Shown here piece by piece: positions 53,731 through 61,893 of a stretch of 64,000 bases of DNA. Origin of the DNA: Saprospiraceae bacterium. Its GTDB lineage: Bacteria; Bacteroidota; Bacteroidia; Chitinophagales; Saprospiraceae. Every line of letters starts with the position of its first letter. Position 1 is the first letter of the stretch. Location: the NCBI GenBank assembly GCA_041392805.1, contig JAWKLJ010000001.1, forward strand, positions 3,038,001 through 3,102,000, given 5' to 3'. The translations under genes and the position numbers were made by a program. Below the pieces are notes generated by a model. That model was not told the origin of the DNA, made no database searches, and was given only the letters and a program-made list of their open reading frames with translations.

Positions 53731-55158
53731 ATGGGGATGCGGGACACAAGCCCATCTTCGGGCTTTAGAAATTTTGATCGAAGTATCTTTGGGTTATTTT
53801 TGGCCTTAAATGCCATTGGTTGGTTGATGGTGTATACTGTTGGCTACAAAGATGGTTATATAGGAGGCTTTGGTGCCTTTTTCAATACGCCAGCGGGGAA
53901 GCAAACGATTTGGATGGGGGTTGCGACGCTTGTCTTCCTAATTGTAACGGTGATTGATTGGAAATTTTGGCAAACCTTTGCTTATCCTATATTCATTACT
54001 GCTTTAGTCGGTTTAGTTTTGGTCTTGGTGGTAGGCACTAAAATCAATAATGCCCGATCCTGGTTTTCTTTTGGTGGATTTTCCATTCAGCCTTCCGAAT
54101 TAGCCAAATTTGGTGCCTGTCTGGCCATGGCCGCCTTTTTAAGTAATTACAGTTCCAATTTAAAACATTTACGATCGCAAATCATTGCTTTGGGCTTGAT
54201 GATCTTCCCGATGACCTTGATTCTATTGCAACCTGATGCGGGATCTGCCCTGGTATTCGGTGGTTTTTTAGTCTTGTTTTATAGGGAAGGCTTATCTTCT
54301 ACCTATTATCTCGTAGGTGCGTTCTCGGTTACGATGTTGCTCCTTGGGTTTATTTACCCGGTTCATGCTATCATGTTGGGCTTGAGTTGGGTAGCATTGA
54401 TTTTTTTAAGTTATTCCCTAAAGCCAAGGTGGATGTGGATGACGGGGACACTGGCGCTAGTCATAGGCGGCTATTTTTTTTACCAAGACGAGGAACATCA
54501 GTACTTCTACCCTATCGTTATTGTATCTGCCGCGGCCCTGGCGGGGTATAGTTTTTTATTGTATAAAGATCGAAAAGCACGATTGGTTGGTTTGATCAAT
54601 GCGGCAATTATCTATGGTACTTTTATCAGTTTAGTAGCCAATTATGTATTTAATTCTATTTTCAAACCTTATCAGCAAGAACGCATTAATATCTGGTTGA
54701 ACCCGAGTGAGGCAGACCCCCAAGGCGCACTTTACAACCTATTGCAATCACAGATGGCCATTGGTTCCGGAGGGGCTACAGGCAAAGGATTTCTCCACGG
54801 GACAATGACCAAGTTGGACTTTGTACCTGAGCAATATACTGATTTCATTTTTTGTACCATTGGCGAGGAGCAAGGGTTTATCGGCAGCTTCAGCGTTATT
54901 GCTCTATTTCTGCTTTTATTACTCCGCATCATCAAAGTAGCCGAACGCCAACGCTCTAATTTTTCGCGCCATTATATGTATGGCGTAGCGGGGATTTTGT
55001 TTGTCCATTTTTTCATTAATATAGGTATGACCATGGGCCTGATGCCTATCATCGGGATTCCTTTGCCTTTCATCAGTAAAGGGGGCTCGTCTTTGATAGG
55101 TTTTACCATTATGATTGCCGTGTTGCTAAAATTGGATGGGAATCGGTATAAGATTTAG
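53731..55158 (+). CDS. rodA: RodA-type peptidoglycan glycosyltransferase
   Basis: SEDS-family polymerase that builds cell-wall glycan from lipid II during elongation. About ten hydrophobic segments span 475 residues. Signature stretches include INNARSWFSFGGFSIQPSELAKFG, LLQPDAGSALVFGGF and the C-terminal GLMPIIGIPLPFISKGGSS. The extended loop with Asp-rich residues (about 240-260) and the F-QQERINIW motif are as in RodA. ATG could be residue 1 or 3. It is downstream of the SPOR gene, both transcribed plus. A bidirectional hairpin follows at 55171-55220. Confidence 0.93.
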   Translation: MGMRDTSPSSGFRNFDRSIFGLFLALNAIGWLMVYTVGYKDGYIGGFGAFFNTPAGKQTIWMGVATLVFLIVTVIDWKFWQTFAYPIFITALVGLVLVLVVGTKINNARSWFSFGGFSIQPSELAKFGACLAMAAFLSNYSSNLKHLRSQIIALGLMIFPMTLILLQPDAGSALVFGGFLVLFYREGLSSTYYLVGAFSVTMLLLGFIYPVHAIMLGLSWVALIFLSYSLKPRWMWMTGTLALVIGGYFFYQDEEHQYFYPIVIVSAAALAGYSFLLYKDRKARLVGLINAAIIYGTFISLVANYVFNSIFKPYQQERINIWLNPSEADPQGALYNLLQSQMAIGSGGATGKGFLHGTMTKLDFVPEQYTDFIFCTIGEEQGFIGSFSVIALFLLLLLRIIKVAERQRSNFSRHYMYGVAGILFVHFFINIGMTMGLMPIIGIPLPFISKGGSSLIGFTIMIAVLLKLDGNRYKI

Positions 55159-55170
55159 CGAAGCTAAAAA

Positions 55171-55220
55171 TGATCAAGTGGTAAGTGTTTATACGAACAT
55201 TTACACCCACCACCTGATCA
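55171..55220. terminator. stem-loop between convergent rodA and M56-ankyrin genes
   Basis: TGATCAAGTGGTAAGTGT (55171-55188) pairs with ACACCCACCACCTGATCA (55203-55220), 15 of 18 bases. Outer AGCGAAG/CTTCGCT arms at 55157-55163 and 55239-55245 extend it. Stops of rodA (55158) and the M56 gene (55235) flank the element, so it should terminate both transcripts. Confidence 0.65.
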
Positions 55221-55234
55221 TGATTTATCCATCC

Positions 55235-58069
55235 TTACTTCGCTGATCTATCAGCAATAAATTGGATAATCGTTGTATTTCCCGTCTCCTTGGCTATATC
55301 CAAGATGCGCTTGCCTGCTTTGGTTGTTGCATTGATATCTGCCTTATGATCTAGCAGGATTTTTATGACCTGGAGGTTTTCCTCTTCAACAGCCTCCATC
55401 AGCGGTGTCCAGTTATCATGCTGAGTGCGTTTATCATTTTTGACATCGTAGGTTATTTTTTGAATGGTTGCATTGATACTGGCTCCTTTGGACAGCAACA
55501 GTTGGACTATTTTGGGCTGGTCTTCATGGATGGCTTCAAATAATGCCGTCCAGCCACTTTGGATGCGGGTAACCACCTTGCCATTATTGATGTAGGTTTG
55601 TTCCATACTGGTTTGGGCATTGACATCAGCCCCTTTTTCGATCAAGATTTCAACTATAGCCAAATGACCTTCATCCACAACCTCCATCAAAACGGTTTGG
55701 CCTCCTTCGCGTTTGGCATTAACATCTGCTCCTCTGCTAATTAGGAATTTGACTAGTTCAACATGTCCCTCCTTGGCGGCTTCCATCAAGGGTGTACTTC
55801 CCTCTTCATATTGTTCATTGATATTAGCGCCCTTGTCAAGGAGAAGTTTCACGATTTCCAAATGCCCCTCATCGGCAGCTTCCATTAGCGCCGTCTGTCC
55901 ATCTTCATCGTGTAAATTGATTTTTGCCCCTTTAGCAATCAGCAACTGAGCCATTTGTAGATTCCCTTCATCGACAGCCTCCATTAATGGGGTATAACCA
56001 TGTTCATTCATGGCATTGACATCGACGCCATTAGCCAGGAAAAGGTTGACGATGTCTACATGCCCCTCCTCTACTGCTTCGAAGAAAGCCGAAAACCCAT
56101 TGTCCCCTCCAATGCTAATTTTTGCCCCTTTATTTAGTAACAGTCGGGTAATTTCGAGGTGACCTTCGTCAACGGCTTCCATCAAAGCAGTATTTCCATT
56201 TTCTGACTGAGCATTTACATCTGCTCCTTTATCTAGCAATAATTTTACCATTTCAATATAACCTTCATTAGCGGCCTCCATCAAGGGGGTATATCCCTCT
56301 TGATCTTTTTTATTGGGGTCAGCCCCTTTTTGCAGGAGGAGTTTTACCATGTCTATATGGCCTTCATTGATGGCCTCCATCAGTGGTGTATCATCCCCAT
56401 AATAGGCATTGACATCAGCACCTTTATTTATCAACAACTCAGCCATTTCCATCTGCCCTTCGTCAACCGCTTCCATAAAAGCATTCCATCCTTCGCCGGT
56501 TTTTATATCTACTTTTGCTCCCTTTTGGATGAGCATTTTGGTGATTTCCATGTCCCCTTCTTCAGCCGCAACAAAAAGGGCAGTATGACCTTCTTTGTCT
56601 TGTTGGTTGATGTCGGCGCCTTTTTCCAAAAGCAGGTTGATGATGGTCATATTCCCTCCTTCTACCGCCTGCATTAGCGGGGTCCACCCTTCATTGTTTT
56701 GGGCATTGACATCAGTCCCTTTTTCGATCATAAACTTTACCAGGTCGAGTTTATCATCCTCGATCGCTTCTAGTAAAAGATCCAGGTCACTGTTTTCAAT
56801 GTGTACATCTGATGGATTGGAGCCCAAGGTATGCTGGGGTAATGAATTATTTTTTTTAGCATAACTAACTCCTGCTTCCAATGCATCCTCTTGTTCCAAT
56901 TCAAGCGTCGCCGCTTGAGGTATCTGAAGGGTGGACGCTGCCGCATCCTGGTCTAGGTGTTGCTCCTTTCCATTAGCGAATAAAGAAGGGGTGCCAAAGG
57001 CATTGATGGCTATAGCGGTTATACCGATAACCAGGACAAGTGCCGTTACAAAGCCTTCTCTAAAATCTGCAATGGTACGTGGGGGATTAAATAAACGCTT
57101 AATGCGATCATTGAATTTGTATTTTATGCCAGTAAAAGCCATAGCCGGGAGTTTTTTTGTATTGATTTCTTGTTCTTTTAATAAAATTAAAGTTCTCGCA
57201 TAATTACCTGTTTCTCCGGTAATCGATATTACGGTATCGTCACAACAATTCTCTCGTTCGTTCCTAATCGTAGCGGAAATCCACCAAATGGCCGGGTGAT
57301 AAAAGAATAAAATATCGACTAAGGTCTGCAGTACATTAATCAGGTAATCGTTTCTTTTGATATGGGCCAATTCATGCAGCAGTATCGTTTCTACCTGCTG
57401 TTCGGTAAGGCCAGTCAGTAAACTTGATGGCAACAGTATAACCGGCCGGAAAATGCCAATAGCCAAGGGAGTTAAAACCCTGTGAGAGGCCATAAAGGCT
57501 ATCTTTTTATTGATTTTTAGTTGACGGCTTAGGGCTTCACCTTTTTTAAGCCAATTGTTAGAAAGAGATTCCGTCCGATAGGATCTGAGACGTTGGATAT
57601 AAGCGAGGCTTCCTAGAAAACGAAGCAATAGCGCCACGACTCCAAGCATCCAAAGGGTTACAATAAGCGGAAGGTGCTGACTAAAGTAGGCTTGTGTTTG
57701 TTGAAATAAGGCTGTGGAATGCTTTGGTTTTGCTGCTGTACTTAGCTCAGGAACCTTCGTATTTTCCGTTGCGTCCTCCTCAACGCTAACAGAAAGTGGC
57801 CCCATTTCAGGATGGTCAATGCTCATATTGTTGGCTTCGACGATATTGGGATTATACAATAAGGAAAAGCTAACTATAGTGGATAAGGCAAATAAGAATA
57901 GCGAAATAATGGCAATGAAATAGCGCGTTCTGGAGGAATAGCGATGAGTGACCACTAAAAGGATGGCCAAAACAATAGCCAAAAGTGCCCCTTGCCAAAG
58001 GGCATGAATGAGGGTCCAGCCCAAGGCTGAGATAAATGCTTCGGAGAGTAGGTGATCAATGGTTTTCAT
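55235..58069 (-). CDS. BlaR1/M56 metallopeptidase with about 15 ankyrin repeats
   Basis: Residues 1-360 are a BlaR1-like M56 membrane metalloprotease. Helices lie at about 17-40, 50-72, 133-155 and 338-357, and the zinc site is HELAH at 232-236 with NERENCCDD (270-278) carrying the third ligand. After the fourth helix and a linker (about 360-425) come about 15 ankyrin repeats to the end (for example NTALMEAVDEGHLEITRLLL and YTPLMEAANEGYIEMVKLLL). BlaR1 has a beta-lactam sensor at this position; here that is replaced by ankyrins, which by topology would be extracytoplasmic. The BlaI gene overlaps it by 14 bases. Three operator dyads precede blaI. A protein-sensing or mechanosensing input is inferred. 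Confidence 0.9.
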   Translation of the reverse strand: MKTIDHLLSEAFISALGWTLIHALWQGALLAIVLAILLVVTHRYSSRTRYFIAIISLFLFALSTIVSFSLLYNPNIVEANNMSIDHPEMGPLSVSVEEDATENTKVPELSTAAKPKHSTALFQQTQAYFSQHLPLIVTLWMLGVVALLLRFLGSLAYIQRLRSYRTESLSNNWLKKGEALSRQLKINKKIAFMASHRVLTPLAIGIFRPVILLPSSLLTGLTEQQVETILLHELAHIKRNDYLINVLQTLVDILFFYHPAIWWISATIRNERENCCDDTVISITGETGNYARTLILLKEQEINTKKLPAMAFTGIKYKFNDRIKRLFNPPRTIADFREGFVTALVLVIGITAIAINAFGTPSLFANGKEQHLDQDAAASTLQIPQAATLELEQEDALEAGVSYAKKNNSLPQHTLGSNPSDVHIENSDLDLLLEAIEDDKLDLVKFMIEKGTDVNAQNNEGWTPLMQAVEGGNMTIINLLLEKGADINQQDKEGHTALFVAAEEGDMEITKMLIQKGAKVDIKTGEGWNAFMEAVDEGQMEMAELLINKGADVNAYYGDDTPLMEAINEGHIDMVKLLLQKGADPNKKDQEGYTPLMEAANEGYIEMVKLLLDKGADVNAQSENGNTALMEAVDEGHLEITRLLLNKGAKISIGGDNGFSAFFEAVEEGHVDIVNLFLANGVDVNAMNEHGYTPLMEAVDEGNLQMAQLLIAKGAKINLHDEDGQTALMEAADEGHLEIVKLLLDKGANINEQYEEGSTPLMEAAKEGHVELVKFLISRGADVNAKREGGQTVLMEVVDEGHLAIVEILIEKGADVNAQTSMEQTYINNGKVVTRIQSGWTALFEAIHEDQPKIVQLLLSKGASINATIQKITYDVKNDKRTQHDNWTPLMEAVEEENLQVIKILLDHKADINATTKAGKRILDIAKETGNTTIIQFIADRSAK

Positions 58070-58457
58070 CTTTTTGATTTTTTTCCATTTCGTTAATGTA
58101 ATCCTTCAGTTGGTCGAGCTCTGATTGGGACGCTTTATAATTCCCAAGTGCACGCATGACTAATTTGAGCGCTGAGCCCCGAAAAGCCTTGTTCATAAAA
58201 CGATCTAACAACAGGTCTTGGGTTTCTTCTTCTTTGACCAGGGCCTGGTAGATATGTTTTCGTCCAATGGCCTCTCTTTGCAGCATCCCTCTTTCATACA
58301 TGACCTGCATGGTCTTGAGGGTAGTGGTATACACAACGTCTTTGTGCTTTTCTAATTCTTCGTGAATCTGTTTAACCGTAGAGGGACCATGTTTCCAAAG
58401 GAATTGTAAAATAACCAGCTCAGATGGTGTCGGATTTGCTTTTTCTTCGTTTGACAT
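58056..58457 (-). CDS. BlaI/MecI/CopY family repressor
   Basis: A 133-residue winged-helix repressor of the penicillinase-repressor family: TPSELVILQFLWKHGPSTVKQIHEELEKHKDVVYTTTLKTMQVMYERGMLQREAIGRKHIYQALV, then a C-terminal dimerisation helix (LDQLKDYINEMEK). In the classic system the M56 protease triggers cleavage of the repressor. The gene overlaps the M56 gene by 14 bases, so the pair is translationally coupled. Three dyads TACGA-N6-TCGTA lie 8 to 77 bases upstream of its ATG, consistent with autorepression. Confidence 0.95.
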   Translation of the reverse strand: MSNEEKANPTPSELVILQFLWKHGPSTVKQIHEELEKHKDVVYTTTLKTMQVMYERGMLQREAIGRKHIYQALVKEEETQDLLLDRFMNKAFRGSALKLVMRALGNYKASQSELDQLKDYINEMEKNQKDENH

Positions 58458-58464
58458 AAGCTAT

Positions 58465-58534
58465 TACGATTTTACTCGTAGCAAATATCTACGATTCTAC
58501 TCGTAATAGCAAATTTATTACGATTTAAATCGTA
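58465..58534 (-). promoter_or_regulatory. triple BlaI operator, TACGA-N6-TCGTA dyads
   Basis: Three copies of TACGA-N6-TCGTA occupy 58465-58480, 58490-58505 and 58519-58534. Spacers are TTTTAC, TTCTAC and TTTAAA. Starts are 25 and 29 bases apart, between two and three helical turns. The dyads lie immediately upstream of the blaI start (58457) and no copies were noticed elsewhere in the window. The arms differ from the classic BlaI TACA/TGTA-type half-site but keep its dyad length. This is strong evidence for autoregulation of the blaI-M56 unit. Confidence 0.8.
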
Positions 58535-58808
58535 ATAAACTTATTTACTTACTAAGCACACAGCAAAAAAATCAGTACATAGTTGTTTAGTAAGCGTCTT
58601 TTTTATATTTTACATACACTTCTTCACAGGATTAATTATTAGAGAATCACACTTTTTTTCTTCTGGATTAGTAGACTCATCATTTTATAAGGATTAGTAT
58701 ATCGGTATGCTTGACTGACCACTAGGGAATGAGTTAATAGCCATTGTCAGTAGCTATGGTCATTCCTTTTCAGGTTTTGCCTCATTTATAACAGCTAAAC
58801 ACCTAAAG
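58535..58808. other. AT-rich divergent region, nothing further seen
   Basis: Between the operator cluster and the retropepsin-like gene lie about 270 bases of A+T-rich sequence with the promoter of the plus-strand gene. I see no hairpin, repeat or frame worth calling. Confidence 0.4.
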
Positions 58809-59768
58809 ATGAATGCCGTTACTAAGTCGCTATTACTATGTTATCTTCTCCTGCTCCCTATTTTCACGACCGCACAAAGCGCCAAACTTGCTATTACCCT
58901 AGCGGACAAATTGATACTCATTGAAGGAAAGGTGGATGACCGAATAGGTTACTTTCTATTAGATTTGGGGGTGTCGGATGTCATCCTTAATAGTGCTCAT
59001 TTTGAAGGAGTAATAAGTAAGGAGAAGGGAGTCTATGGTCTCAATGGCAGGTTGTCTACAGCCGAAACGAAGCGAGTAAACTTGAGCCTTGGCAATATAC
59101 AATGGAAGAATCGGTTGACCTATTTACTCCCCTTGAACCATCTCGAAGCAGCTAAAGGAAAAGAAATATTGGGCTTGATAGGTGGTGCCTTGTTTAATAA
59201 ATGTAAGCTACTGATCGATCTTAGCCAGATGACAGTGGAAATTGAAAAGGCTTCTTCTGGTGAATCAACGGCTAGTTACGATCAACATGACTTAGCACCA
59301 ACGTCGATTTTACCTTTTAAACTTAAAGGAGGTATGCCTTGGGTAGAAGTTCGACTTAATCACATGTTTTTCAAGTTTGGCATGGACACGGCCTGTGAAT
59401 ATAGTCTGATTAGCGCCAAGCTATTGCCATTTTTGGAAGATTTAATTTTCAATAAAAGAGAAGTGAATTCAAGGGGCGTTTCCGCAAAAATCAAGCAAGT
59501 AACGGCGGCAAAATTAACCCAACTGGAGGTAGGCCTCTTAACCTGCCATCCGATAGGTATTCTTTTTGTGGATATGGGGCTGATCAATCAAAATATTCCA
59601 GGTGCAAAACTTGATGGGATTTTGGGCTTTGACTTTTTGAGGCAATTCAAAGTGGCGATCAATTACCATACCAGGGAAATTGGGTTGTGGCGCCATCCAT
59701 CTGCCACTAAGCACCCCATTTTATTAACGCAAGAGGTAAGTAGAGATAGTATCAGGTTGGGATATTGA
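58809..59768 (+). CDS. retropepsin-like aspartyl protease fold protein, degenerate
   Basis: A signal peptide (about 1-22) is followed by two retropepsin-like lobes, as in bacterial gag-asp_proteas proteins. The first catalytic loop reads LDLGVSDVIL (Asp52, with Leu for the usual Thr/Ser), and the second reads MDTACEYSLI (Asp193, Thr, Ala). A canonical loop is DTGA/DSGA, so the first loop is altered and activity is uncertain. The flap-like ILGFDFLRQFKVAINYH hydrophobic-GFDFL ending is typical of the fold. The gene is alone between the BlaI unit and the Do protease. Role unknown; a pseudo-protease is possible. Confidence 0.7.
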   Translation: MNAVTKSLLLCYLLLLPIFTTAQSAKLAITLADKLILIEGKVDDRIGYFLLDLGVSDVILNSAHFEGVISKEKGVYGLNGRLSTAETKRVNLSLGNIQWKNRLTYLLPLNHLEAAKGKEILGLIGGALFNKCKLLIDLSQMTVEIEKASSGESTASYDQHDLAPTSILPFKLKGGMPWVEVRLNHMFFKFGMDTACEYSLISAKLLPFLEDLIFNKREVNSRGVSAKIKQVTAAKLTQLEVGLLTCHPIGILFVDMGLINQNIPGAKLDGILGFDFLRQFKVAINYHTREIGLWRHPSATKHPILLTQEVSRDSIRLGY

Positions 59769-60137
59769 GCCCTTGCTGGCTGACAGTTTTTATCTGAGCC
59801 TTTTAAAGTCCTGCCATTTTGACACCTAATTGTTAATTTTTTTTTAATTCAACGCATAGGGTAAGTCATTTGGCAAAAAAATTGTGCATTTCTAAGCTGT
59901 CAGATGATCGAAATCAATTTGACCACCGAATAGTTTCCATTTATTTGTTTAACTAAAAAAGGAGGTTTTAATGACACAGATCAAGCATAATCATCACAAC
60001 CTACCTCAAGCTTCCAAAAAAATCTCATCCTATTTATTGCCCCATTCTTATCCATAAAGAAATGAATTGGGAACCGATTACTGCATAGCAACCTTTTTGT
60101 TATTATTTCTAATTATAACTTCACAAATAATCTCAAA
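59769..60137. other. intergenic region with a 28-codon frame and strong Shine-Dalgarno
   Basis: The 369 bases upstream of the Do-protease gene hold a small frame (59971-60057) described separately. T-rich tracts near 59830-59850 could end the upstream transcript. The protease promoter should be in the last 80 bases; no confident -33/-7 pair was seen. Confidence 0.4.
59971..60057 (+). CDS. possible 28-residue leader peptide
   Basis: ATG 59971 is preceded by AAAAAAGGAGGTTTTA, a near-perfect Shine-Dalgarno GGAGG (59961-59965) with 5-base spacing. That is rare in this phylum and in this window. The frame reads 28 residues, His/Lys-rich (MTQIKHNHHNLPQASKK), to TAA at 60055-60057. It ends 80 bases before the Do-protease ATG, so it may be a leader peptide or attenuator. 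Short length and unusual composition also allow a chance frame. Confidence 0.35.
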   Translation: MTQIKHNHHNLPQASKKISSYLLPHSYP

Positions 60138-61640
60138 ATGAAAAGGATTTATTTTATAGCTGGCGTTATCGCCCTAGTTGTTACGACTGCAACGATGGGG
60201 ATATTTACCTTATTTAAGGTTGGAGAGGGAAAAACAATTAAAATCGAACACCTCAACAGCACACCTGCCGCCAAAGCTTTATTTACCGTCAATAAGGATG
60301 GGGATATAATTCCCCTAGACTTTACCAAGACAGCGGAAAAAGTAATGGATGCTGTGGTACACATCAAATCAACACAAACCGTGGTAGAGGATGGCGGGTT
60401 TCCTTCCCAACAAATGCCCGAAAGCGATATTTTTGATTTTTTCTTTAATCCTCGTTTTCGTGGAGAACGACCTAACCCTCGGGATAATTTTCAACCTCGT
60501 GTAGGAACGGGCAGCGGTGTGGTCATTAGTGAAGACGGGTATATCGTTACCAATAACCATGTCATTGCGGATGCAGATGACATAGAGGTAACACTACACG
60601 ATAATAGAAACTACAAGGCCCAAGTCATCGGCACTGATCCTACCACTGATTTAGCCCTGCTTCAGATCAAAGAAGATAAACTAACAACCCTTCCATTTGT
60701 CAATTCTGACGAAGTAAAGGTGGGCGAATGGGTAATGGCTGTTGGCAATCCTTTCAACCTTACCTCTACTGTCACTGCTGGGATAGTGAGTGCAAAAGGA
60801 AGAAATATTAATATCCTTCGTGAGCAATTTGCTGTTGAAAGTTTCATTCAAACTGATGCAGCCATCAACCCAGGAAACAGCGGTGGCGCCCTCGTCAACC
60901 TCGAAGGAGGATTAATTGGTATCAACACAGCCATTGCCAGCCCAACTGGTGCTTATTCAGGCTACGGCTTTGCGGTACCTACGAATATTGTTAGTAAGGT
61001 AGTGGAGGATTTGATCAAATATGGGGTGGTTCAAAGAGGTGTACTTGGTGTTATGATTCGTACCGTAGATGGCCAGTTGAAGAAAGCGCAATCTTTGGAT
61101 ACCAACACGGGAGCTTATGTTGATAGTTTATTGGAAAACAGTGCTGCTGGCGCTGCTGGGATTGAGGCAGGTGACGTTATTATTGCGGTGAATGGCCTCG
61201 AGGTGGCTAGTTCACCAGCCTTACAGGAAGTAATTGCTAGACATCGCCCGGGAGATGAAGTAGTGGTCAAAGTCAACAGAAAAGGGAAAGAAAAGGAATT
61301 TAAAGTCATCCTTAACAACCGAAAAGGGAATACGACTTTGGTCAAAAAGGAAAACAAGGAGATTTCTATCCTATTAGGTGCTGATTTTGAAACCTTAGAT
61401 AAAAAGACGGCCCAAAAGCTGAATATTGAAGGTGGGGTAAGGGTGAAGAACTTGCAAGCGGGTAAACTTCGTAAATACACAGATATGAAGGCAGGATTTA
61501 TTATCACAAAGGCAGATGGTCAACGCATCACTTCCGTTGAAGATTTAACGAAAGTCCTGGAAGGTAAAAAGGGTGGTGTAATGTTGGAAGGTGTCTATGA
61601 GGATTTGCCAGGAGAATATTATTATGCCTTTGGTATGTAA
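60138..61640 (+). CDS. Do/HtrA family periplasmic serine protease
   Basis: Quality-control protease and chaperone for misfolded envelope proteins. An N-terminal helix (about 5-27) anchors or exports it. The trypsin-like domain has the triad His141 (TNNHVIADADD), Asp171 (TTDLALLQI) and Ser248 (NPGNSGGALVN). Two PDZ domains follow: about 285-380 (GVLGVMIRTVDGQL, VDSLLENSAAGAAGIEAGDVI) and about 400-490 (ILLGADFETLDKKT, KAGFIITKADGQRI). The length of 500 is normal for DegP/DegQ. The LA loop FPSQQMPESDIF resembles DegP. A 57-residue gene follows 15 bases later. Confidence 0.95.
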   Translation: MKRIYFIAGVIALVVTTATMGIFTLFKVGEGKTIKIEHLNSTPAAKALFTVNKDGDIIPLDFTKTAEKVMDAVVHIKSTQTVVEDGGFPSQQMPESDIFDFFFNPRFRGERPNPRDNFQPRVGTGSGVVISEDGYIVTNNHVIADADDIEVTLHDNRNYKAQVIGTDPTTDLALLQIKEDKLTTLPFVNSDEVKVGEWVMAVGNPFNLTSTVTAGIVSAKGRNINILREQFAVESFIQTDAAINPGNSGGALVNLEGGLIGINTAIASPTGAYSGYGFAVPTNIVSKVVEDLIKYGVVQRGVLGVMIRTVDGQLKKAQSLDTNTGAYVDSLLENSAAGAAGIEAGDVIIAVNGLEVASSPALQEVIARHRPGDEVVVKVNRKGKEKEFKVILNNRKGNTTLVKKENKEISILLGADFETLDKKTAQKLNIEGGVRVKNLQAGKLRKYTDMKAGFIITKADGQRITSVEDLTKVLEGKKGGVMLEGVYEDLPGEYYYAFGM

Positions 61641-61655
61641 GTAAAAGCATTAGCC

Positions 61656-61829
61656 ATGAAGAAAGAACCAGTCCAAATTGAAATAGTAGAAAAAAACAGT
61701 GATTTCCTCAAAGTGAAATTACCTTTTTTAGATATACCGGTTGAAATGAATTGGGCTTTTTTCAATAAACGATTGGAAGCTGGTTATTTTATCATTAAAA
61801 ACTGGCAGCAGGGCTTGCATAATTCCTAG
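61656..61829 (+). CDS. 57-residue conserved-looking protein after Do protease
   Basis: ATG 61656, 15 bases after the protease stop, opens 57 codons to TAG at 61827-61829. The protein MKKEPVQIEIVEKNSDFLKV... has regular alternation (VKLPFLDIPVEMNWAFF), then NKRLEAGYFIIKNW. It has no signal or membrane segment. The tight spacing and the protein-like composition, ended by a hairpin, make it a real gene more likely than not. It could be a small regulator or an adaptor of the protease, which is inference. Confidence 0.6.
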   Translation: MKKEPVQIEIVEKNSDFLKVKLPFLDIPVEMNWAFFNKRLEAGYFIIKNWQQGLHNS

Positions 61830-61839
61830 CATCCATAGC

Positions 61840-61885
61840 CGTTGCAGGTGCGCCTACCCGACAGGTAGGTTTTTCACCTGCAACG
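61840..61885. terminator. nested hairpin between convergent genes
   Basis: CGTTGCAGGTG (61840-61850) pairs with CACCTGCAACG (61875-61885), 11 of 11. CCTACC (61853-61858) and GGTAGG (61864-61869) make a second stem inside. It lies 10 bases after the 57-residue gene and 8 bases before the amidohydrolase stop, so it should serve both transcripts. Confidence 0.7.
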
Positions 61886-61893
61886 CGCCCGTG

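Noticed and set aside
55300..56800. repetitive DNA that could be an array
   Set aside because: It is the coding sequence of ankyrin repeats, with a 99-base (33-codon) period and diverged units.
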